From contig BSBM01000606.1 in the NCBI GenBank assembly GCA_027924585.1, positions 12,405,501 to 12,469,500 of the forward strand: a stretch of 64,000 nucleotides of DNA, read 5' to 3'. Made by a program: the position numbers and the translations under genes. Shown piece by piece: positions 25,060-35,342 of this stretch (its first letter is position 1; the number at the start of each line of letters is the position of its first letter). The DNA is from Larix kaempferi. Lineage: Eukaryota > Streptophyta > Pinopsida > Pinales > Pinaceae. Below the pieces are notes generated by a model. The model did not search any database. It had not been told where the DNA came from and saw only the letters and a list, made by a program, of their open reading frames with translations.

Positions 25060-26210
25060 CATAATGGTATTGTCATGTGGATTTATACGAGCCCAGGACA
25101 GTTCATGCTCGTGATTGCTTTCAATTTTAAGGAGTCTGAAAGCGATAAGAAGACTTTGAAATAATGGAATGGTACGATCGTGTGGATTTGTACGAGCCCA
25201 GGACGGTCCATGCTCATGGTTGCTTTCAATTTTAGAGAGTTTGAAAACAATAAGAAGACTCTAGGGGATTTCTTTTTCGTGTGTTAGTCTCCAAGGCCTG
25301 AAAAAGCATAAAAGGATGCAATGGAGAACTCTTCTAGCCGGTGTGACTAGAGTATTCATTTTTCATAATTAGTCTACTAGGTCTGAAAAAGGGTTAAACT
25401 TATACCAGATAGACACCCTTTTATGTACTTTAACGAGCATGAAAGGATGCAAGATTGCTTGGCGATCTTTTCATTCTTTTAGGAGTCAAAAAGAGCTTAA
25501 CAGAAACTCCCTAAGTGCCTTTTTCGTAAAGGACTTGTCCGGTCTGAAAAAGGGATAAAATTATACCGAACAAAAGGAATGGCCAAGCAAGGAGAGAGTG
25601 TTCAATCAAGGGACATCTATGAGAACCAAGAACGAGGGTTGGGGGGGAACACTGATGGTGCCTCTTTTCGAGATGGTGAATGGTGGAAAAACAACGAAAT
25701 AACTGCAGTATGAAGGGAGTGGAAAGTTCATGGATATGCTTGCAGTGTCAAAGCAAGTGTAAAGTGATGGTGGCCGATGTGGCTCGTAGACCATGGTTGC
25801 ATGGTGGACAGAGAAAATGTGAAAAAAGGGGTGACTGTGACAGCAAGAAATGATCTCAATCATCATCACGAGTGCGGAAAACTGAATCCGTTGATATAAA
25901 AAAAATAAAAAACGGATAACGGTCGAGGTGGCACACAAACTGAGATGACTAGGGGCTAGTAAAAATGCCTGAAAAATCTGGGGGTGAGAGTGAGAAATGA
26001 TCTCAAGCATCATTACGAGCTCGAAAAACTGAATCTGATGGTATAAGGAATGCTAAAAACTGATAACGGCCGATGTGGCACGCAAATCGAGATGGCGAGG
26101 TGCATGGAAAAAATGCTTGAAAGTTTTTGGTGAGAGCGAGAAATGATCTCAAGCATCATCACGGGCACGAAAATATGAATCCGACAGTGCAAATGGTGTA
26201 AAAAATGAAG
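25060..26210. repeat. Repeat-rich non-coding 3' region (103 bp and 146 bp tandem units)
   Basis: Two copies of a ~103 bp unit with ACGAGCCCAGGAC at about 25089 and 25190. Three copies of a ~146 bp unit with AAATGATCTCA at 25848, 25995 and 26141, each followed by CATCATCACGAG-like text and GAAAACTGAATCC-like text. Between them, 25270-25600 has CTGAAAAAGGG-TAAA motifs that recur at 5940-6250. No coding frame is credible here. Confidence 0.75.
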
Positions 26211-26653
26211 GTCATAAGGACTCCGGAATGGTCGAAGAAAATAACTAGGTTAAAAAATGGCTACAAATAAAGGTGATCCCACTCAGCAAATGATGCAATG
26301 GTGGGGAGAAATGATGACCCACGGGGGAAGAATACTAGGTGTATCAAATCAAATCAAATATACAAATGATATGTGACCTCGAAAATGGTTGAGATCACGC
26401 ATGTGAAAGAGTGAGCAAGGTTAATGACCTACCCCCATGCTGTGTGCATGGGGTTTATGATTGTGGATCACATATGTGTTGGATTGAACAATGGGGTCAT
26501 TGAAATACTAAGATATATTTGATGGGGAAGGTTCAAAATGATTGATCATGCCCCCTATACTAGGGTCGAAGTAATCTATTATGCCCCCTAACTCAGAGGT
26601 GTCAATGTGGTGTAGATGTTGTCTCGGAGTGGGATCAATAGAGCATTGAGCAA

Positions 26654-29600
26654 CTACTGGTGGGGAGGTATACCATGAGGCTGTGGGCCATGGTGGCATA
26701 CTGAAGTGATGATATGATGATGGGTGATTCCCCTTGCGGGGTGGATGCCCCCAGTATATCCGATGAGAATCACGATGATGATGAGTAGGGAAGGTTTTGG
26801 GCCTGCCCCCATGTTGTGGACATGTGGTTTCCTCATCAATTTGAAAGGGTTGAACATGTGTGTCAAAGGGATCAATGGAAGGGGCCGACCGGACAGAGGG
26901 GTATCCAGTGGAAACCATGTAAATGGTGTTAATTTCTTCCGAGGAGGAAGATGGTGGGGGATGAATTTCCTCAATGGTGGGGGATGAATTTCCTCAATGG
27001 TAGGAGTGGATGTTTCTAGATCAGTATGATTCAGTTTGTATAGAGCTGCTCTATAATCTAGGAGATCAGGGCAGTGATGTGAGTAATGGCCGTAAATGCC
27101 GCATGTCGCACAAGGGTGGTTGGTACGCGATGATTTATCGCGAGGTTGAGGGGGCAGTTCTAGTCTGACAACTGGGATGTGAGTGTCATCATCCAACATT
27201 TGCATGTGTTCTTGAAGTGCTGGTAATTGTGGACATTGATGGGTAGTATGGCCCAACTCATCACACAAAGAGCATTTGGGAGGAGCTCTAAATGATGGAG
27301 GGTTTTTTACCATTTTGGGTGGGGGTAGTGCAGTGTACGGTTGTGGGACTCTGCCCCCAGTGTGCTTGATAAGAGGGGATGGATTGGTGGAAGAGGAGGG
27401 AGTAGTGACAACGGGAGGTGGTTGACTAGTAGTGGTAATGGGTTGCACTGGTTGTAAGATGACATTTGGTGTTGGAGGGAAAACGGGAGATGTGAGATAC
27501 CACACAGGTAGTCCTAAAGTTAACCCTCGGAGGCTAAGAGTGGCCATAATCGGGGCACTCACTACTCCCGAAGGGGGGAATAGGAAGGGGATTGTATGGA
27601 TGGGTGTAACACCAACATGACTAGGTACCGACGGTGGTTGGGGTACCAAGGGCGGTTGATGGCTAGGTGTTTGTGTATTATGGGAGAGGGTACATAAGTC
27701 AGATATTTCAGTCGTTGATGACAAAGGTTGAATGGATTGGAATGTGGAAGTCATCAGCGTATCTGAGTAGACTCTGGGTCCAACTGAGGAAACCAATGAG
27801 GTAGATGCACCATGAACAGGTTGTTCAACCATGGGAAGAACATTTTCGGGTGCAGCGGGGGCATTGGGATCGTAATAGGTGAGTTGTTCAATCTTGACCA
27901 CTCGGCCTTTATGGGGGAACATCATGGTACGAAAAATGGATGAGGCAATCGCCTGCATGGCATACATGTAACTGCGGCCAAGTAAGAGGTTATAATCAAG
28001 TTGGGCATTGATGACCTCTATGTCAATAAGCACTGTTTTACCAACCAACTGGATGGGGACATTAGCTAAGAGACCTTGGGGTTGAGCCAAACGACCATCG
28101 TAGGCTTGCAACGTAGTGGTGGACAACTGGAGAGTAGGGGATCCCAACTTCTGCCAAACAAATGTGGACATAACGCATGTAGAGGCACCCTCATCGATGA
28201 TGCACCGATGGATTACAAGATTCCGAATGTATACAGAAACTTGGAATGCTAATGTGGAAGGCGGGCGTGGTTCAGATTGGTCCAAATCAAAGGCCATCAT
28301 TCATGAATCAGTCAGGTCGATAGAACCAATGGCTGATAATAGAGTCTTGCACCGTGTAGGACAGTTTTTTAAGATCTCTAACACAGACATGGTTGTGGGG
28401 GATTGAGCTAAGTCATCCACAATGTTGTAATTAGACATAGAGCGAGCATTGGGGTTATTGTTGATGCAGCGAAGTGGGAAGCGAGGGGCTTTTGGGGCTC
28501 CATCTAATGCGGACGGAGGTATGTGTAATGGTTGATCGGTGGGAAGAGTGTTGGCGGTTTTGTCGGTGGGAGGGGCTTCAGGGGTGGAGCCATATTGGTT
28601 CCAGCGGGTTTGAAGGTTGACATTGGTGGATGATATCATTAACAAGTGATAGGTGTCTAAGTCTAAAGTGGGGTGGGCAGGCGCAACGTACGTGACTTGC
28701 TGTTGTGGTGGCGCGGTTCCTTGAGGGGGAGCTAACAGTTGAGTGTTCACCACTCCTTGAGTTGGTAAAGGTTTTTGTAACACTAAGGGTTGAGTTTGAG
28801 GTGGTGGAGGGTTAGGTGGTTCCTGAGGTGCCATGTGCCCTTGGAAGTGGGCATCATCGATCCAGAGTTGTCGTGCCTGCTCCAAATGTGGGCAAGCATG
28901 TGTGTAATGGCCATAGACCCCGCAAATAGAACAAGGATGGTTCGTTCGCAAGTTAGGGTTTTTAGCTTGTTTTGGCGGCCTGTCAGGGTATTGGTTGGCA
29001 GGTGCCGCGTTATTATTGTTTGGGGGATTAGGTGGCTGGCCGCCTTGGTCTAGAGGGGGGTTGTTCCCGTAGTTATGTCCTTTTCCACGGTTTTCCAGGC
29101 CTGGTTAGTGTTGGTTATTTTGGTTATGCTGTGGATTTTGTTGCACATACACTTTCCCTTGGGCGATAGGTGGGTTATGGGGTTGTGCAGGTACGGGAGC
29201 AAGATGTGTTGGATAATAAGTGGGTGGGGGTGGAGGCGGTGCAGGTGCTGGACCTTGTGGGGGTTGTTGATACGTCTGTGTGACGGGTGGCTGATTTGTC
29301 ACAGGTGCTGCATGTGGCGGATAATAAGCGGGGGGGGGGGGGGGGGGGGGGGGCTTGAGAGGATATAGGAGCATGCACGACCTATGGGTGGTAATATGGT
29401 TGAGGTGCAACCGGGGGAATGTAAGCGGGGGATACATGGTCAAAGCACTGAGGTGGACATGAGGGTCCCTGGGAGTGGTGGTTATGCGCCATGGGAGCAT
29501 ACGAATTGGTTGCTCCAGAGTGGGATGTAGCCCGTGAAAGGTCAGGGCCATTACTAGTATGTTTCATGGAAAATGGTTGGTTATGCGATGCCACATGGCC

Positions 29601-30591
29601 AATGATGCCATCGATAACATGGGATTCCCCCGGTGCATCGTTTCGGGAGGAATCACCGTGGGGGGCATCGGGTATAATGGTATATAAGTAACCAGACTAG
29701 GCATAGATAAGGTCAAACTGTTGGGCTTTTAAGATGGCTTCTTCCTCAGATACCACATCCTTGGCAATGATGGGAAGGAGAGATTTGAGAAGCTAATCTA
29801 GGAAGATACGGTCATCTAACTTGATTTTGCACAGCCTTTGGCGTTGACGCCACTCATGAATGTGGTCAGTGATGTGGGTGGCCGTATTCTATCTGCAAGA
29901 CAGTAGGATCTCAACACCCGCGTCATAGTGGTTAGGTAACTCAAAGAACTGGAGGAAGGTCGAGGTGAGGGAAGTAAAAGGTGGAATGGGTCCCATGGGG
30001 CTGCTCGATGTACCACTTGGCTGCAGAGCCAATGAGAGTTCGTTGTAATAGACGGAGGTGGACAAAGTCGTCCATTATGGAGTTGGAGGAACACCATAGA
30101 TGGAAGGAAATAATGAGATTTTGGGGGTCTTCACTTGCCTTGCCCTCAAACTTAGGGATGTCTGATGGGAGCTTGGTGGGCATGTGAGGCCACGTAGGAT
30201 CATGTTTGATGGGATCGTTTGTCAATATGGCTAGGTTAGGAAGGTTGAGACTGGCCATGAATGGAAAACTAGTAGAAGGATGTGACGTACTAGTGGGGCC
30301 GTCCATGGTGGGATCGTTGCCCCCTAGTATGAGAGATGGGTTCATGTTGGGGATGTTGCCCCTAGACGGAGGAACGAAGGTGGTATGGGATGGTCCTGTG
30401 CCACCAAGTGTAGTGTGAGTCACCAGTGGGGTTGGGTTGGGTATGCTAGCCACTGGAATTGGCACAGTGACCAGAATGGTGGGTGTGGGCCCCATCAAGG
30501 GCATACTCAAAGCATGTGTGGTGGCTGGGGTTGTTGTCAACGTTCCACCGAGGGTCCCTACAAAGAAAGGGTTGGAAGTCATACCAGCCAT
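26654..30591 (-). pseudogene. Gag-protease polyprotein with split zinc knuckles, no Pol
   Basis: Minus strand. Gag/capsid domain at 30591 to about 29950 (LPSDIPKFEGKASEDPQNLI, then LRLLQRTLIGSAAKWYIEQP). A frameshift near 29960 and TAG stops near 29713 and 29797 interrupt it. A proline-rich linker (29551-29105, polyproline at 29330-29353) leads to a CCHC knuckle CSICGVYGHYTHAC (28892-28933). A single TGA at 28301-28303 precedes the retropepsin, active site IIDEGASTCVMS with D at 28193-28195 (D-E-G instead of D-T/S-G) and LGRSYMYAMQA. After a P/S/T-rich spacer come two more knuckles, CSLCDELGHTTHQC (27233-27274) and CATCGIYGHYSHHC (27071-27112). The frame ends at 26654 with no RT. The Tat-like affinity is by resemblance of the protease region. 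Confidence 0.8.
29330..29353 (+). repeat. 24-base G homopolymer (polyproline codons on the minus strand)
   Basis: An uninterrupted run of G on the plus strand inside the proline-rich linker. Length change here would shift the Gag frame, and the run can form G-quadruplex structure. Its exact length may also be a sequencing estimate. Confidence 0.85.
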
Positions 30592-31974
30592 GGGACTAGT
30601 TGGTGTAGTATAAGTGGGGTGTTCGGACTCTACCTTAGGATCAGATGTGAATTAAGGAGCATTAGAGTCAGGGGACGAAGCTCTATGGCATTGACGAATG
30701 GAGTCGAGTGACAAAGCTCTAGGTCTATGATGAGTGGTGTTGAGTGACGTTGCTCTACGTCTATGATGGGTGATGTCAAGTGAACTGTGCTGTGGGGGCT
30801 TGCCCTAGAGGCACCGAGAGTGTCTTGGGGACTCAATGGTGACAGATGGTGTCAAGTATTTGGGGGTTGTGTCGAGTGAAAAAAGGCTCAAAAACCCTAA
30901 TGCAGCCGAGTGTGCATAAGGAGAGCGCAAAAAATACGGCACTTAGGCCAACAACCAACTCAAAATGCTTACTGTAACAGTTGTGCTACAATAAGCGGAG
31001 TATCAGAAAAAATGGTCAGAATACCAACAAGAAAACGGTTGCCTAAAAATAAAAATGGTGGACTCGCTAGACCAAAAGGAGGTAAGGGAGCATGCAAACA
31101 CCTAGCTAAATAGTATTCTGATTCAACCAGACATATCCTATGCAAGGTGATGAAATCCAAGTCAGACAATATGGATAGTAGAACCAAGTGGCTAAAGATA
31201 TCTCCCTATCGGGAGGGACACCGAGTAAGACAATCCTATAAGAAAGGCAACTAAGATACCCCATTCATGACACATCCATAAAGGTGAATCTGCAGCTCCA
31301 GTCCTGTCACCGTGTGGGCCTAAAAGGAATCACCACACGTGGACCAACGAGTAGGTAGCCCTCGGTTACTGGGTGGATTGTGGTATTCCACTCAGGCCTC
31401 CGGAACCAGTCTGGCTACCTCAACCCTCCTAAGGGAGAGGCCCTCTGATAAACTGGTCATGACCATGTCAAAAAATACTAGGGGATTTTGGTACTCTGAA
31501 GGACAAAAACTATGTCTCAAGTGTAAGCGACCGAGGGGTGTTATTTGGATGCCTATCCCCCCTCTCCTACCTAACTACAATATTTTTATGTGTTCCCCAA
31601 GTGGGGTTAGAATGTTGTCTATGTTAAGTAGTGTTTTAAGGCTCACTTGAATTAGGTGACAGAGTGTGTGTGTGTGAGGTAATGAACCCAATCAAAATTG
31701 CCACATGTGGGCAACTTTTTTAACCAATAATAATGTAGAAATTTAACTCGCAATGCAAAATTTTGTTTTTTCAATGTAAATGCTTTAAACTGAAATTTTT
31801 TGTAAATGGAACAGAAACCAAATTGCAGAAAAAGGTTGTAGGTAAATGTGGCTGCAGACAAAACAGGTGGCTGTGCAGGTGCAGAAAATATTGCAGAAAA
31901 ATTATGTGTAAAAAAGGGTAAAAAATGTAGAAAACAAATCATGTGTCTGCGACTGAAATGCGCGGCCTGGAGCA

Positions 31975-32400
31975 CAGCTGTAGGGGTGAAACTTGCGGCC
32001 AGATCGTGGGTCTGCGGCCAAGAGGTGCAGTCTGGGGCACAGCTGTAGGGGTGAAACCTGCGGTCGAATCACGGGTCTGTGGCCAAAAGGCGCAGTTTGG
32101 GGCATGGCAAAAGGGCGGAAAGCTGTGGTCAGATCGCGGGTTTGGGGCCACAATGCACGGTTTGGAGCGCGGAAAAGGGGTAGAAAGTTGTGATCGGATC
32201 GCGGATCTGGGATGAAATGCACAGTTTGGAGTGCGGCAAAGGGGCAGAAGGCTGCGGTCGGGTCACGGAAAAACAACAGGAAGTTGCGGTCGGGGCCACG
32301 AGAAAAGGGAAGAAAGTTGCGATCTGGATCGTGAAAAAACGACCAAAAGCTGCAATCTGGGCCGTGACTGCAAGGAATAGAACCGTGATCTGCAGCAGAA
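31975..32400. repeat. 65 bp minisatellite in the 5' leader of the Gag-protease element
   Basis: Units with AGGGGTGAAAC-TTGCGG / GATCGCGGGTCTG / GGCGCAGTTTGG recur at about 65 bp spacing (anchors 31982, 32047, 32111, 32176, 32240), then decay into shorter ~30-50 bp units to 32400. G/C-rich unlike its surroundings. Open frames in both strands here (for example minus 31902-32276) are translations of the repeat. Confidence 0.8.
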
Positions 32401-32500
32401 AACCCAACTGGCTGAAGCCATAGCCAAATAGGGAAAGCAGAAAAATACTTGCAGAAAATAAAAAACTTTTAAATTTTTAACCAGAAATTCAAAGGCCAAT

Positions 32501-32513
32501 AGTGGAGTCGCCA
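32501..32513 (-). other. Primer-binding site of the Gag-protease element
   Basis: Minus strand TGGCGACTCCACT, four bases (32514-32517) from the LTR. It is not the tRNA-Met type. TGGCGAC-type sites are familiar from Tat-type gypsy elements, but I cannot assign the tRNA with certainty. Confidence 0.65.
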
Positions 32514-32517
32514 AAAC

Positions 32518-33261
32518 TGTAGCTAGGGTTTTCACCCTATCTTGTGCAAATGAGCACCTACTAAGGAGAAGGGCCTCCTTAGTATCAGTTCAGTAAAATA
32601 GTAAAACTTGACAGTAAAACAAGGTAAAATCTAAGCTAACATGTGCATCAACAGGAAATAAAAAGACAATGACAAGATAATAAAATTTTTCTTTTGTATT
32701 ATGATATGATCAAAGTTACATTTACCTCAGATATGGAGGTTGGTAGAGCTCTTGCAGTAGTCCAGGAGGGATGCTTTTGTGCTCCAATGGGTTCCTTCTC
32801 CTTCTCCAAGGTTCTTGGATAGTGGGCCAAAAGGGTCACTCAAATGGGAAAACTACCTCAAATGGTGAGCTAGGGTTTCACGAGTGATTTTGGAAGAGTG
32901 AGGATATGATAGATTGTGGATATGAAATGGGGAGCCTCCATCACCTATTTATAGGTTTTTGGCACTATATGGTTTAGGTCAATTGTTTTAGGGTTTTTGC
33001 CTCCTTTTTCCCTCTTTTTCCTCTTTTTTATATTTTTATTCCCTTTTACTTGATTTTTGGGAATTTAGAGCCTTTTTAAAGGGTTTTTGCTATCTTTTGA
33101 GGAAATTTAAATTATTTTTTTTTGGGGGAAAAGGGTTTTTGGCCTTTTGGTGGCTTTTTAATGGTTTTTTAAGGTTTTGGAGGCAAATATTGTGGGAAAA
33201 ATAGACAAATGAGTCATGTGGTGAGGGAGATGAGGTAATGAGCACTTTTTAGGTGTTAACA
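32518..33261 (-). repeat. Right LTR (5' LTR) of the Gag-protease element, 744 bp
   Basis: Begins TGTAGCTAGGGTTTTCACCC and ends AGGTGTTAACA. Same order of motifs as 23032-23804, minus a ~29 bp deletion near 32955. Its TATA-like box lies on the minus strand near 32943-32955, giving minus transcription toward the Gag frame. Confidence 0.9.
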
Positions 33262-33266
33262 GCATA

Positions 33267-34822
33267 TTCGCTCAATGTCACTTTGCATTGATCTATGCAT
33301 ACTATACTATCATGCCATGCATTCCAACATATTATGGCCTAAGCATGGCTGTCTCATATGGAATGCACTATGACAACATGACTATAAGTCTTTCCTTTCT
33401 TTGGTTGTTAGACTCAAAACCAATATACACAAATGGCATGATATAATTTCATATGCATGCATTGAGGTTCCTAAGAAACTATAGGTTGTAAGGTTCCCTA
33501 CCTTCACTTACCCACACCTCACCATACTTGGTAGGTTGACATTCACATTCAGGCACTCAATACCACATATAAACCAAATCAACATTCATGCAATTAAGCA
33601 CAAATAACCATTACCTGCATGGTTGTCATTAACATCGCTTGATGTTACCTAATCAGTTGGCCTCTTACCAAGGCTACAGTCTTTTTTCCAACCTCATGAT
33701 CACATATTTGTTACACCATCCTTTCCTCATAAGGTTGTTGGTCTTATGCAAGAACATCATCCTCATCTTTTAGCCATGCTTCAATTGTCTTTGGTCCTAC
33801 AACCAATGCGAACACAACTAATTATTAACAACCACAATAATTATTTTAAGTGGTTCATTGCATATGTAAAACTTCACTATTTTTACCAATATGCAATATC
33901 ATATACATTAAAAAACATTTTCACATGCACTGTGCAATGTTTATTAATATGCCATCTAGTGCATATTCATTTCGTCTATCTAACATTGGTTGTCACCAAC
34001 CACAGGAAATACTATTAATGGGCTATTGCATGTGTAAATTCACTGACTTTACCCATATGCAACATCATGCTCATGCATAATCAATTCACATGCACTAGGT
34101 AATGACTCTTTAATCATTCCCACTAATTCATATGCATTTTATTTGTTACTCTCTTGCATTTCGAGCATCCCTATGCCATAATTTTTAGTATATACACTCA
34201 AAGAATATAAATACAATAGCAAGAGAGGAGCTAAGGAATTCTCCCTCTCCTATTCCTCCTTGTAGCATGGAATTTGCTCTTCCACATCATAACTGATCCA
34301 ATTCCATGGGCTTTCTACCATGCGCACAAGCAATCATTAGCTATGATCTTCTCACGAATTAGCAATTCAATATATATACATACATGCATAAAATTCATTC
34401 TTGCTTCTTTCCAAACATGCAATTCTTATGCTATAAACACAAATAGTTTAAGGTGAGGAATTTTCCTCTTATCAACATTGCCTTACTACTCCCATTACTC
34501 TTCCACAATGCATATTATAGCCAATTAATCTTACTGAGGATTCCGCAAACCTTCTATGCAATTCATGCTTCTCATCCCAAGCATAGAGAATGCATTTCAC
34601 ACTTTCAACGACTGTCTTTGGGGGACGACGGGGGTTAAGAGGTATTGCCCCCTTGTGGACTCCTTGCGCCACTGCAGGGTGGGTCGAGGGTAGTGCCCTC
34701 ATTTTTTTTTTTGTAAATCCTTTGATTTCACGCAATCTGACGCATAAATTCCATGGCAATTTTTCCATTTTCGACACCTGAAAAAACTCCCTCAAAAACA
34801 ATTGAAATTTCCTATTTTGGAG
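33267..34822. other. Internal 5' half of the non-coding element; no gene
   Basis: About 1.6 kb without recognisable coding capacity. The 117-codon minus frame at 34472-34825 has no known motif. A/T-rich to about 34600, then shifts to C/T-rich text leading into the 31 bp repeat. Confidence 0.6.
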
Positions 34823-35125
34823 CAACTCACCGAGTTCTGCTGAAGGTTGGAGTCGTTTATCTCTTCCAACCTATTCCAGACCAACTCGTCAAGTTTTTCC
34901 GGTCGACAGACTCATTTGTCTTTTCAAACGTGTTGCAGAGCAACTCGTCGAGTTCTGCCACTGTTTCAGACCAACTCGCCGACTTCTGCCACCGTTTCAG
35001 ACCAACTCGTCGGGTTCTACCGCCGTTTCAGACCAACTTGCCAGGTTCTGCTGCCATTTCGGACCAACTTTCCGGGTTCTGCTACCATTTCAGACCAACT
35101 CACCGATTTCTGCAGCCGAAAAATA
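34823..35125. repeat. 31 bp minisatellite in the leader of the non-coding element
   Basis: The motif CAACTCGTCGRGTTCTGCC has exact 31 bp spacing at 34941, 34972, 35003, 35034, 35065 and 35096, with looser copies at 34823 and 34882. Because 31 is not a multiple of three, the plus frames at 34753-35299 read the unit in all phases (SDQL / FQTN / FRPT), which argues against protein coding. Confidence 0.9.
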
Positions 35126-35326
35126 GTTAGGAAAATTTTTAAATTTTTCTTCCCTTCCCCAGGCACTTCCGCAACTTTGTCGACGCAAATCAGCCAAATT
35201 CGTCGACCATTTTGGCTCCACTCAGCGATTTTTGCCAAAATGTATCGACTCAACTACACGAGACTCGTCGAAACGCATCTCTGCAACTGTGATAGGTAAC
35301 CCATGAAGGCCCAATGCTGCAACCTT

Positions 35327-35339
35327 CACTTTGATACCA
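35327..35339 (-). other. Primer-binding site of the non-coding element (tRNA-Met type)
   Basis: Minus strand TGGTATCAAAGTG, three bases from the LTR start at 35342/35343. Confidence 0.8.
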
Positions 35340-35342
35340 AAA

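Larger units (their letters stand above)
23032..33261 (-). mobile_element. Gag-protease-only LTR retrotransposon (non-autonomous, Tat-like), innermost of the nest
   Basis: Paired LTRs (23032-23804 and 32518-33261) with TG...TGTTAACA ends and a perfect target duplication GCATA (23027-23031 and 33262-33266). Minus orientation is shown by the primer site next to the right LTR (TGGCGACTCCACT), the purine tract TTAGGGGGCAATC next to the left LTR, and the coding strand. The internal ~8.7 kb contains Gag and protease (26654-30591) but no RT, RNase H or integrase. The 2.8 kb after the coding region is repeat-rich non-coding DNA. It must borrow Pol, like gag-only (TR-GAG type) elements. Confidence 0.85.

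Noticed and set aside
29075-29368. Plus-strand frames opposite the Gag linker and protease (also 26724-28406 and 29981-30711)
   Set aside because: Antisense shadows of the minus-strand Gag-protease coding region.
31902-32276. 124-codon minus frame and plus frames at 31848-32215
   Set aside because: Translations of the 65 bp minisatellite. The repeat reads open in several frames at once.
34753-35299. Two overlapping plus frames of 125 and 150 codons
   Set aside because: They read the 31 bp repeat in different phases; no start context or domain, and the element is in minus orientation.
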